From NCBI GenBank assembly GCA_029204225.1, contig CM055100.1:31565592-31629591 (forward strand): 64,000 nucleotides of DNA, read 5' to 3'. Origin of the DNA: Diphasiastrum complanatum (lineage: Eukaryota; Streptophyta; Lycopodiopsida; Lycopodiales; Lycopodiaceae). Made by a program: the position numbers and the translations under genes. Positions 46,680 to 57,430 of this stretch are shown here, one piece after another. Every line of letters begins with the position of its first letter. Position 1 is the stretch's first letter. Under the pieces are notes generated by a model, which was not told the DNA's origin, did no database searches, and saw only the letters and a program-made list of their open reading frames with translations.

Positions 46680-48429
46680 CATCCACTAGAGCAGCTACAT
46701 TGCAAACAACATCATCAACAAGATCAACAGCCAAGGTCACAAAACCAAAGATGATAACGACAAGAATTCCATCGAGCCTTCATCATGTTTTCCTACCATC
46801 ACCAAACCATCCGTCCAAATCGGTTCCTACCACCAATTTTTTATGATGAGTCCATCCCCTTGAGACTGATAATCGAAGTTTGTGCAACTTGCAGATCAAA
46901 GGTTTCCCTTGAGACTGGAACTTTGACTGAGCGAAGAATTGCAAAAACCCCTAGAAGCAATATGGAGGATGCAGACCTCCCAGAAGTTAGTACCTGCTAG
47001 GAAACCAAAGATGAAACTGTCAATGGCAGATACAAGAGATAAGACAAAGACACGAGGGAAGCACTCAGACACAGAGTTGTCAAGCTATTGGGGACTCTCT
47101 AATTTTGAGAATGTCAACCACTGTAGCAATAAGACATTCTAGTTACATTGCGGCAATTTGTGGAAAGCAGTTTTTGATAAAGACTGGCAACAACAAGCAC
47201 TTGGTTTTATGTAAGCGAATGAAGATCTACACTTTTCCAAGTGTCGATCGAAGATGATAATGCAAAGCATAGCGACATCATTCAATATGAGTTGCAGTGG
47301 GCCTTGCAACACATTAGGGGTGGGATGATGTTGGCTAATTCTGACGAATCCCCAAGATACTCGACCAGAGCAACTCTAGAGCACCTCTCACCTTAGACCG
47401 AGGAGGTCTTAAAGAAGACGAGACTGACGAAGACTGAGAGCCGAGTATGAGAGCCGAGGAATACTAGTTAGTACTGTCAAGCAAGAACTATGTAAGCTTC
47501 ATGGTGAATTCCAAAAGATGGAATGACCATGTAGGAACTAGCATTTCTAGGCAAATGTAATTAATGCAAGTGGACCCCTCTTAAAGAAAGTAGAGTGAGC
47601 CACCTTTTGATGGTGACCTCTAGTGGAGATCATAATTCCACTTGTAATTTGTGAAATGTGGAAATGCCACTAGGATGCCACCTAAGGAGCTCTCTTGCTT
47701 ATTTAAGAGACTCCCTCTTTGAGAAGAGGAGCTTTTTATGCATTGTATCTACTCCATGTCCAAATGAGAAGAGCCTCCACGAATTTGATACAATATTAAG
47801 CTCCTTGACCATGGCGGTTTTCTTGAGTGATGCTCCTATGATCATGCCCTTCCATTCATATTGTGTGTGGTTGTGGATAGTAGAGTGGATTAGTTTTCAT
47901 GCTTCCTTAGAGTGGATTAGATTTCCCTTCTTGTTTGTGGATTAATGTAGAAATCGGCATTCAGGTAAACTAAATAGACTAGGTTTGTGATGTAATTCTT
48001 GCATATACCCTTACAACCATGTTCTTGATGTTCTTGGGATGGTTTCTTGATTCTTGGACTTCTAAAATGCTACTAGAATAGTTTATTGTTTCTTGTTTTG
48101 TGAATCTATGCAAGTATAGTAGTGTTTAGAATCTGAGTCAAACTCATTTTACAGCATTAGAGTACGATTTCAATCATTGTTCAACAAAATTGCATGCTGA
48201 TTTTATGGTTGATCGTTTTGGCATGCATGCTTGATTGATTGTGGTCATTTATGCATGTGCTTCAGTGCAAGAGTGACAAACCTGAGTGTCCTCTGTCAGG
48301 CAGGACAATACTAAAACGTTAATCAGTCTATTTCTGCCTGACTTGGGTATTGTAACAAACAAGAAAACATCCAATAAATGCCCAAACGAGCCTGGTAATA
48401 GGCAAAAATTGTTCTGAAAGAACAAGAAG

Positions 48430-49996
48430 AAACCAGCAGATCCTCTGGAGCAGAGGATCTATAAACAAAGAAGCTATGGAGTCACAAGAATGGAGGGATG
48501 CCATGCAAAAGGAGTATGGTGCTCTTATGGAGAATCATACATGGAAGCTTGTGGATCTTCCTCATGGAAGAAAACCACTTGATTGCAAATGGATCTATAG
48601 ATTGAAGTACAACCAAGATGGGAGCATCAACAAATACAAGGCAAGGCTAGTGGCAAAGGGTAGGGTTCTTGCAAACCAAGGGAGTAGACTTTGATGAAAC
48701 TTTTGCTTCTGTTGCTAAACTAGTTTCTATAAGGTTGATCATTTCTCTTGCAACTACTTTCAATTGGCCTCTATTTCAACTTGATGTGACTAATGCATTT
48801 CTCAATGGCTATTTGGATGATGAGATCTTCCCGAGGGCTTCATCAAAGAAGATCAAGAAGAAAAAGTGTGTTTGTTGCTAAGAAGCCTTTATGGGCTTAA
48901 GCAAGCACCTAGAGCAGGTTGAATGCTTTCTTGAACTCTATAAGATTTGTTGTAATTTATTATGATCCTTCTTTATACTTAAGATTCAATGATGGTAAAA
49001 TTATCATTCTCATTTTGTATGTAGATGACATTATCCTTAGTGGAAATGATCATGTTGGTATACAAGAAGTGAAAGTAGCATTGTCTAAAAAGTTTAAGAT
49101 GGCGGATCTTGGTAATCTTCATTTCATATTAGGAATAGAAGTATCAAGAAGAAAAGATTTGAGTTTCATTTGTCAATCCAAATATGCTTCTTCTATTTTA
49201 GAAAAGTTTCAAGTGAAATATTGTAAAGGAGTAGAAACTTCTATGGAGCAAAATGTGAAAGTCTCTAATAGTGATGATGAAGCATCATTTGAGTACATCA
49301 CACTATATAGAAGACTTGTAGGCTCCCTAATCTATCTTACTATAATGAGACCTGATCTAAGTTATAGTGTGGGTAAACTAAGCCAATCTTTGCAAAATCC
49401 ATTGGTTTGTCATTGGAAAAATGCAAAAAAGGTGTTGAGATACATCTCGACCACCAAGAACTTTGGCATTTTGTATGATGGATCTAATATTGAATTGAGG
49501 GCATATTTAAATGCTGATTTTGCAGGTGATAAAGTGGATAGGAGGTCCACAAGTGCTTTTGTTACCTTTCTTTGCAATGGCATAGTGTCTTGGCTTTCCA
49601 AAAGCAAGACACAATTTCTCTATCTTCAACCGAGTCAAAATACAAGGCATTAACATCAACAACCAAGTAGATCTTATGGTTGAAGATGCTTTTGCTGGAA
49701 TTGCAAGTCATGAAGGCTGAGGAGCAGCCAATCATATATTGTGACAACCAATCAAGCCAAGCATTAGCAACCAATCCCACATTCCATGCAAGGAGCAAGC
49801 ACATATCGGATTTCTCACCATTTTGTGAGGGAAAAGGTTCAAGCAAAGGAGATCAAGCTACATCATGTATATTCTTCAGATTGCCTTGTTGATCTACTCA
49901 CCAAAGCCTTGCCAAAGGCTTCATTTATCAAATTAAGATTAGCCTTAGGGGTTGTAGATAGATGTACCATAGATGTATCATGTAAAAATTGAGAAG
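48430..49996 (+). pseudogene. Copia-G reverse transcriptase and RNase H, broken
   Basis: 48476-48694: RT start ([36 protein letters not shown]). After a frame change 48669-48881 has [13 protein letters not shown] and FQLDVTNAFLNG. 48919-49653 has the catalytic LYVDDIILSGN, then IMRPDLSYSVGKLSQ and RNase H (LNADFAGD); frame breaks follow before CDNQSSQA and HARSKHI. The frame 49786-49992 gives the tail FVREKVQ and TDLLTK-like ALPKASF. The RT palm has a short gap at ~48910. Upstream gag, protease and integrase are absent. A purine-rich tract (aaaaattgagaag) precedes the LTR. Confidence 0.85.
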
Positions 49997-50663
49997 TGTT
50001 AGAATTTGGCAATTTGCACATGGTTTTTGCAATGTATTTGACATCTATGTGGATCCACACGTGTGAGGACCTGTCCACATGTGTGAAATGACACTTGTAA
50101 TATTCAGAGCCATTTTATTTAGCTTTTATTTGAGTCAAATATGACATCTCCTAAATTATAGGAGTTAGGTCCTAGATTGTAGAAATCTAGAAGGTCAACA
50201 CAAACCACCAATGGATGATGTGGCAAATTAGATAGATCTTATCCAAAATGGATATGGATGAGTACAATGAGCTGTCCCACACGTGCTGGATGTAGCTTAG
50301 AGAGAGATTATGGTGATTGTGTACTTGATCCATGATGGATCCATTGTGAAGAAAATGATGAGTAATCTTGGTTTGTCATGCAATCTTGATGTTTTCACTC
50401 TCTTTAGCACTTTCTTTGTGAATGAATGCTTCGTATTTCACAAGTAAACTAATTCTTTGTTATCAGGCTGTACAGTAGCAGTACTTCACATGTGTGAAGG
50501 CGTGGATCATCATTTCTTGATTGTTCTTGCTTGGAATCACAAAAATTGTCAACTAGAACTAGAATTGGAAGCTAGTCTTGATGTAGATCAAGATCTCAAG
50601 CTACCAATCACTCTTTGTGATCATTTGTAGATCAAATTTGGTCCAAAACTCTAAAATTTGACA
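49997..50663 (+). repeat. Copia-G 3' LTR
   Basis: It begins TGTTAGAATTTGG right after the purine tract and likely ends AAAATTTGACA at 50663 (667 bp); an end at the ATCAACA near 50692 is also possible. The 5' LTR is not in the window, so the target duplication cannot be checked. Confidence 0.65.
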
Positions 50664-50688
50664 TTTTTGATACTGCATCAACAAACTC

Positions 50689-50839
50689 GATACAAGTCCT
50701 TTGTACAATTTTCTTATCAATATCAGAGTATTTATCTTTTCTTAGAATAACAATCATACTATCAAGCTTCTTCCATACATCAACTTTTAGTACTCTAGTT
50801 TTGCCGCTCTTCTCGAAGTCCTGAGTGGCAACTGTGAAA
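50689..50839 (-). other. Possible exon of an unknown gene
   Basis: On the minus strand an open stretch of about 50 codons (ending TCIEFVDA) is preceded by TTTTTTCACAG, a good acceptor, and followed by GTATCA, a weak donor. Composition is Lys/Asp-rich (VLKVDVWKKLDSMIVILRKD). I do not recognise it, and no neighbouring exons were found. Copia-G may have inserted beside it. Confidence 0.3.
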
Positions 50840-51544
50840 AAAGTGGACCTTGAATGGATCCAAACTCCAAAATACTTGGCTAAGATCTTTGCACAACAAA
50901 GCTACAAAAGCTAGAAATGGCAAAGCATCCTAATGCTACCTTTGATACACATGAACTTGACAAAGCATTCAAGAGACAAAAAATAAAATAAAAGGTACTG
51001 ATGGCAGCCAAAAATAGCAACAAACAGGGCTCCCAATAGCAGCCTACCACTTTTGAAAACCTCTTAAGGTCATACACAAAAGCTTGAAGACAATACACAA
51101 AGCAATGGTCTCAATGGAGGAAGAAACTGTGACAATGATCTATTGATCTCTCTCAACAATATAATAAGTTTCTCCAACCTGCTCTTTAAAAATTTCAGCC
51201 TAATATAGGTGAGAGAGATGATTCTCTCTCCTCTCTCTAGAACCTAGGACCCAATTTTAGGACACCAATAGTCTAAAATAGCCAATTTTTGCCTATATGT
51301 CCAAATAACATGATTTTGCTGTCATTTCGAAGGTCCTAAAGTTTGAGACTTCTTCAATATGAAATACATACTAAAATAAAAGTATCTAGGCCTCTTCCAC
51401 ATGCGTGACAGGTTATATCCAAAACTATTCATAAAAATTGCCAATTTAATTCTCAAACTAGCTAGGAAATGTTGACAATTTTCACAGTAGCAATAATATC
51501 TATCCAGACTGATTGTTAAATATTAGAAGTCTTACCAGTATGAT
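50840..51544. other. No gene recognised
   Basis: AT-rich sequence with no known domain, LTR end or RNA gene. Confidence 0.45.
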
Positions 51545-52380
51545 TTGATAGTCACAACCAGTCCAATAGGGGGTCACCTTTTGAAATGGGGTGAGGAGTT
51601 AGCTAGACCTGCTGAATCCTGGATCAATTTCATAGAATGCTATGAGATTGATGAGGATGAGGAAATACCAACAACATCCGAGTCAAGGGAAGTTTTGGGT
51701 GGAACCAGAATAAGCCTAACCGAAGAGATGGTAGATAAAACAGATTATGTAGAAATAGAAATTAATAAAAGTAAAATTTTGAATTTATATAAACACCAAT
51801 CGGACCAAGAACGTGAAGAGTATATATTACTTCTTCAAAAATACCAAAACGTATTTGCTTGGTCGATGGATGATTTAATAGGAATACCAGTTAAATGGGG
51901 TGAACATAGAATAGATCTTATTCAGGGAATAATACATGTTAGGCAGCGCCAATATAGATTGAATCCAAAGTACTCCTTGTTAGTTAAAGACGAATTAGAT
52001 AGATGTCTTAGAGCGGCTATTATATATCATGTTCTAAGTAGTGAGTGGGTGTCACCAATAGTTATAGTACCTAAGAAAAAGACGGGCAAGATTAGAGTTT
52101 GCCAAGATTTTAGGAAACGAAATGCTGCTACAGCAAAGGATTATCATCCTCTGCCATATATAGATACTATTCTTGATCAGGTAGCTGGTCATGAACGTTA
52201 TAGCTTTTTAGATGGATTCTCAAGTTATAACCAGGTTTTTATAAAAGAGGAAGATAGATCCAAGACCACTTTCACCACTAATTGGGAGACGTACGCGTAT
52301 ACGTGAATGCCCTTTGGTCTTTGTAATGCACCTGCTACATTCCAACGTATGATGACAAATATTTTTCAAAGTTTGTTTCA
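51545..52380 (+). pseudogene. Gypsy (Tat/Athila-like) reverse transcriptase, N-terminal half
   Basis: The frame 51545-52306 has KYQNVFAWSMDDL, VSPIVIVPKKKTGKIRVC, DYHPLPYIDTILDQVAGHE and FLDGFSSYNQ. The last contains the first catalytic Asp, and the wording is typical of the Tat/Athila branch. A TGA at 52304-52306 stands where the family has Arg before MPFG. The same frame continues with MPFGLCNAPATFQRMM to about 52380, where it meets copia sequence of the opposite strand. The YxDD half is missing. RNase H and integrase of what is probably the same element resume at about 57460. Confidence 0.85.
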
Positions 52381-52964
52381 TTTTCTCATTTTTTGCCTCA
52401 ATTTTAGGACATTGTTCCTTTGACAGTTTCAGACCGGGGTTGAGTGGAAAGAAGCTCAATTTGCAGTTGGTCATTCCATATTTTTCCAGCGCGTTAGTGA
52501 GATATCATTGTTGACTGATGTAGATCTGTCTGTTGGATCGATTTTGATGAATCTGAATTCCGAGACAGTAATGGGCTGGACCCATATCAGTCATCTTGTA
52601 TTCATGGGCTAGCATGCATTTTGTATCCTTCAAGAGATTCCAATTGCTACTAAACTTTAACGTATCATCTACATATAAAGTGGTTATGAAATAGACTTGA
52701 AATATACATCGAGTCTGCCGAGTTTGGAATAAAACCATTCTCAATTAGAAATGCATTTATCTCTTGAAACTAGGCTCTCGTTGACTTTTTCAGACCATAC
52801 AGAGCCTTATGGATTTTGTTGACAAGATGCTCCTTACCCTTGAGCTTGTATCTCTCTGGTTGTGACATATAGATCTCCTCTTCGATAATCCCATTCAGAA
52901 AGGTTGTTTGGACGTCCATTTGGTGGACTTCGAGATCGGCTGTAGCTGCATAGGAGAGTAATAG
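52381..52964 (-). pseudogene. Copia RT fragment, joined in frame to gypsy protease
   Basis: Minus strand: LEVHQMDVQTTFLNG and HKALYGLKKSTRA (52770-52964). After a stop or frame change, TTLYVDDTLKFSS (52505-52744) and KLSKEQCPK (~52395-52430) follow, cut off at the gypsy RT. This is copia RT without the preceding copia integrase. At about 52964 it is fused in frame to the gypsy gag/protease sequence to its right. Confidence 0.8.
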
Positions 52965-53737
52965 TTGAGTTGTATGCCCCAACGAGATTGGAAAATTGGT
53001 TGCCAATCTACAAGTTGCCATTGTGCCTTTGGCGGTCTCCACATAGATAGGGGTCACATTTTCCTCACATTGAATGCCCAATTTCTCTGCCAAACTTTCT
53101 GACAAGTAGTTATGCGATGCTCCCAGATCCATCATGAAGTGAATGATCTTGTCTTGGATGCAGCCTTTGAGGTACAACAACTTTGATCCTTTTGTAGGAG
53201 TCGCCATGAGATGTTCCCGATAAGCCGCAAGGGCCCCTATTTGTTGTAAGGCATTTAGGTCGGACTCCGTCAAATCCACTTCTGGGTCTTCTTCGTCGTC
53301 TTGTTCACAGTCCGCTTGATCAGACGCCTCTCTTTCCATCTTATCAAACACTTTAGTCGCCACCATGATTTGTTTATTCAATGGTTTGGGGCACGACCTC
53401 CATGAGTGACCTTGTTGTTGACAATTAAAGCAGCGTAGGGAACTGCCCACTATTGGTGAGTTATTGTTATGACTAGCTGCAGGGCCAAAGTTGCTCCTCC
53501 TCTAGAAGGTATTCCCTCTGCTGTTGCCTTGGTTGCCAAACCATGTTCTTGCTGGAATCTGTTCACGCTACCTGAGGCTTGGTTACCATTTGAAGTTGAG
53601 TCCCCCCTTGGGAAGAAGCTTGGACTAGGTCTGGATCCACTTAGTACCTTTGTTGTCGTTGAGGGAGCAGTTGGTGTCAACGTGATCTCATAATCGCAAA
53701 CCATTTCAGCTGCCCGAATAGTTGAGTTAAAAGTCAT
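52965..53737 (-). pseudogene. Gypsy gag end, zinc knuckle and protease
   Basis: In the ORF 52770-53450 residues 7-20 form a CCHC knuckle (CFNCQQQGHSWRSC). A long acidic linker follows. Residues ~92-130 form a gypsy retropepsin with FMMDLGASHNYLS (the family has DSGASHN; Ser is Leu here). Protease homology ends at about residue 162, where copia RT begins. 53450-53737 holds the gag C-terminal Ser/Pro/Gly-rich part in a neighbouring frame. At 53738 it meets a gag fragment of the opposite strand, back to back. Confidence 0.75.
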
Positions 53738-54615
53738 TGGGCATGTGCTGAGTCCTCACGGTTCAGAACCAACCCTAATGGAGTTCCTGCTACCCACGGA
53801 GCTCATTTTGAAAGACGTACACCCAAGCTCAATCTACCAAAGTTTGATAGTAGTTCGAACCCTCAAATATTTATGCAAATCTCTGAGAATGCATGTGATG
53901 TGTATGGCGAAACATCTCCCGATGCTATGGTCCAACTGTTTTCGATGACCATGATCGCTAAAGCACGTGATTGGTTTTTCAACCTTGATCGTGACGAAAA
54001 GACAGACTGGTCAATTTTGAAAGAATCCTTTATCAAGCATTTTAAGCCCTTTTGCTTGATCGTGAGCCCTTTTGTCAAATTGAGTAACATGAAGATGGCA
54101 AAAGACGAACGTGTACGAGACTATATTGAGCGTTTCAAACACCTCAAAAGTCAAGTCCAAGAACAGCCCTCCAAACAGGTGCTCATCATCTGGTTTTTAG
54201 TTGACCTTCCAAGATGGATTAGACGCGAGCTTTAATCAAATGACGAATATACGAGCCTAAAGTTAGCTATGTCTGATGCCATCAAGGAAGAAGACGAAGG
54301 ATCAGATGTTGACGAATCCAGGGAAAGGCGAGCACCACGTGCTCCTCTCCATGAGTCGAAGCCGATCGAGGAAACCCGAGATCAGCTTTGGAAATCCCAG
54401 TTGGAGTTGCTTAATAAGCAACATCAGCTATAGATGGATAAACTCACCAATGAGTTTCAAGCTACCCTGAAGTCTATCCAAAGCAGTTGTAGCGCAGGCA
54501 TCCCAAAGGGAGCCGGGAACCACGACTTAGCTTCCCAGCCTTCAACTCTTGTCGTCAAAACCCACCTGACATACAAGCAGCCAACTCACCAACAACGATT
54601 GGACTTAACCAACTA
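53738..54615 (+). pseudogene. Gypsy gag fragment J2
   Basis: 53873-54235 is a retrotransposon gag domain nearly identical in motif order to J1 (DAMVQLFSMTMIAKARDWFF). After a TAA at 54233-54235 the frame continues with a Lys/Glu/Arg-rich and then Gln/Leu-rich coiled segment to about 54490. The zinc knuckle present in J1 is missing. J1 lies on the opposite strand at 34449-35650. Confidence 0.8.
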
Positions 54616-55720
54616 GAAGTTCGGAAACCAACATTGAGATCCAACCTGGCGCCATGCCAGATCAGGGGTCCCGATGTGGGTGACTTCCCTCCAAGCAAGC
54701 CGCCCGACATACATCAAATTTAACCAGCTCAAAGCTTCGTTACAAACGAGTAACATCCAATCCAAGCAAGTGGTCTGACTTACATCAGACTTAACCAGCT
54801 GAAAGCTTCGTCACGAGCGCTGGAAGCCAACCTGGTGCCATGCCAGACTGGACAGCATAAACAGGTAACTTCCACCCAAGCAAGCCATCCAACTCAGCCG
54901 ACAGGTTAGAGCCCGTTCCCCAAGAGCTTAACCCATTCACATTCATGCAAGGAACACTCGGAACCACAAGCCGCGACAGATATGTAGACAACCAGTTTCT
55001 GCACCGAATGGTCCCAACAGCATACCGCTGGCGCCACAGACCGAATGGTCCCAACGGCATATCGTTGGCATCCCGGGATACGACCCTCAGCTATGTGCCA
55101 AATTAAAAGTTTGAAGCGGCCTTACAACTAGCGCTTTTACCGAACACTGAAACCCAGAAGGTAATCAGAGCCAGTTTGAGAAAAAATCCCACTTTATTGA
55201 TAAATCTGAGAAGGTTACATTTCAAGTGTGTGACCGACCCTAGTCTCCGGGGCGCTAGCCTGCCAAGGCGAGTGCCAGGACAACATTCCAGCAAGGGAGG
55301 CTGAGACTTGGTTGGAACTCGCCCTGAGTCGCAACCTGCACTCCCCTATGGTATTGGTGGGATTCGCCACGTCCCCTCATACCAAGTACTCTACCCAGGC
55401 TGGTAAAGCACATTTTCTCTCTCTAGAATTTTCTCTTTCTAGAAAGTCATTTTCTCTCTCTAGAATTTATTGATCCCTAGGCTTCCTTTAATCATGCCTA
55501 GATCGTGTGAGGTGATTGCACATCGATTTGAGCTCTTTGGACTTCGCTAGAACCGATCAAAGATTTTCAGCCATAGGAACTTGGCGCCAGTTACATTTTG
55601 GTCACAGTGGCGCTGGGAGCAGCAGGGGTGTTGCGGGCGTCATGGACAATGCTAGCACCAGTGGCACCGGAAGTAAAGCTTGTAAAAGTAACTTTACAAC
55701 ATCCACCCCACCTATATAAA
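54616..55720. repeat. GC-richer repeat block, possibly an LTR and leader
   Basis: Internal repeats are visible. Variants of caacctggcgccatgccaga occur at 54643 and 54828; ttaaccagct...aaagcttcgt at 54720 and 54789; ccgaatggtcccaac at 55003 and 55039. Composition is GC-richer than the flanks. Tcattttctctctctagaat-type repeats follow at 55418-55470. TTGGCGCCAG at 55579-55588 recalls a gypsy primer-binding site but matches only about 7 bases. LTR ends were not found. Confidence 0.4.
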
Positions 55721-57430
55721 ATTTGATGTCCTCATCAGATGTCAGATTAAAGTAAAGGTGTCTCCCAATTAAAATTAACCATACATTTGAGCTACTTGGC
55801 ACAGTACTCAATTTACTGGTCACTTTTTATTAACATTGAAGCTGGCACACCACAAGTCGGAGGCTCAGCTCTTTGCACTGAAATATTACTTAACTTGAAA
55901 ATATCACTTTGTCTGGGAAAAGCGTAGGTTTTATATCGCTTTCGTAAAACCCAAGAACCTTATTAACTAGTGACTGAGGCCTTTCTGTGAAATGTTCGCC
56001 CATGTCGCTTCTGACTTTTGACATTGGAACTCCTTTGAGCTCCTGATTTGTCCTTGATGCACTTTGTGTTGAGCTCCCTAAGCTCCAAATTTATCGTTTG
56101 ATTGCCCACTATATTGTCCACTCCGTGCCTTGTTGCTTCTGCACCTTGATTTCTCTCCTTGTCCCAGCCTGATCTTGATGCTTTTCATTTTTGGCTCTTT
56201 GAGGTAGGCAAAGTTTGAGTACTCTGCAATGCACCTCTCACTTAGCTTGAAATAGCTGTCTTTGAATCAATCCAAATGTAACCATTGACCTCGTGGAGAG
56301 CCAAGGGGTCGCACCAGTTTGATCTGCATACGAACTATCTCTTCGAGTTTGTTTGAAGCGCCATGTCCGTCGCGCAGAACTTAACTTTCACAATTCCATC
56401 ACTGGTCAGTTGCCTCATAGTCAAAACAAGAAGTGTACATCTAGCATGGCTTCAAGTAGCTCTCTTTGAATTAGACATGTGCACCCAAAGTTTGCACTAG
56501 TCCGATTTTCAATACGAACTGTCCCTTAGCGTCCGCTCGAAGTACCAAGTCTCTCGTGCAAGACTCAACTTTCACAGGTCCTTCGTTGATCAGCTGCCTT
56601 ACACGTAACACAAGTCAGCGTACTCATTATGTCTCCTCATCATTGCTGTCCAGAGAAAGCCTATAACAAGATTTCCTTTCCACAACAAAGACTTGTCAAC
56701 TTATTAGGTCCAAAGTTCGCCAATCTCCTCATGTGAGTATGGCTAGGTCACCTTGAACTTGCCCCCGTTTTGATCAACTTTCATTCAAAATTTGCTCCAA
56801 GAGAGAGGTGTGTGTGATAGTTCCCCTCTTGCTTATAAAATCAGCTGACCGGACTTAGAGTAGAGTTCTTTGGACACAAAGCCTTTCCAACACTTTGCTT
56901 CCCATCTGCTAGGATTATGGCTCGATCCAACTTGTTGCCAATCTCTGAAGAGGATCCTAGTCTTTCTCCTTTAAGGAAAAACCCAACTGATACTAGGTAT
57001 CACCCATGCTCAATGAGTTTCAGTTCCGAAGGTGGCCATCCCAAATGAAGACCAACTGCTAAATAGAAGATCTCCCCTGAAATTGCCCTTTCCAACTTTT
57101 GACTTCCTGCTTGCGTCTAGTGGGCGTTGTCGCAAATGAAACTAACCCAAGAAACAGGCTAGTCATCCATCCTTTGCAAACATTGAGTCATTTTGTTGTC
57201 GTTCACGTGCTAGTACTTGAACTGCGAATCCGCCCCATAGATTCTGTAGTCCTCTTTGTTTGATGGTATCAGCCTTCAAAAGAAAGGTTCCTTCTCGAGC
57301 CATCAGCTCCTTGTATCACAAGCAATCATGCAAACCAGGCAAAGCATGAGTACTAAGACTCACCACGAACACATGCAAGCAAGACACTCAGGCAGGTTTA
57401 CTAATAGGTAACAAAGACAAGGTCTCTTTT
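55721..57430. other. No gene recognised
   Basis: A short ORF at 56917-57045 (MARSNLLPISEEDPSL..., 43 codons with its stop) has no known motif. TATATAAAAT near 55715 is TATA-like. The rest shows no domain or element ends. Confidence 0.4.

Larger units (their letters stand above)
42620..48075 (-). repeat. Long inverted repeat, arm 2, split by copia-I
   Basis: 46680-48075 and 42620-43133 together match arm 1 (31419-34058) in reverse. The sequence between them is copia-I. About 45 bp of arm 1 at the join is not found in either half. Arm 2 also lacks the 660-bp piece at 32742-33410. Confidence 0.75.

Noticed and set aside
49410-50078. Minus-strand frames across copia-G RNase H and LTR start
   Set aside because: They are antisense to recognised copia coding sequence and have no motifs.
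55579-55588. TTGGCGCCAG as a gypsy primer-binding site
   Set aside because: Only about seven bases match the expected site and no LTR end directly precedes it.
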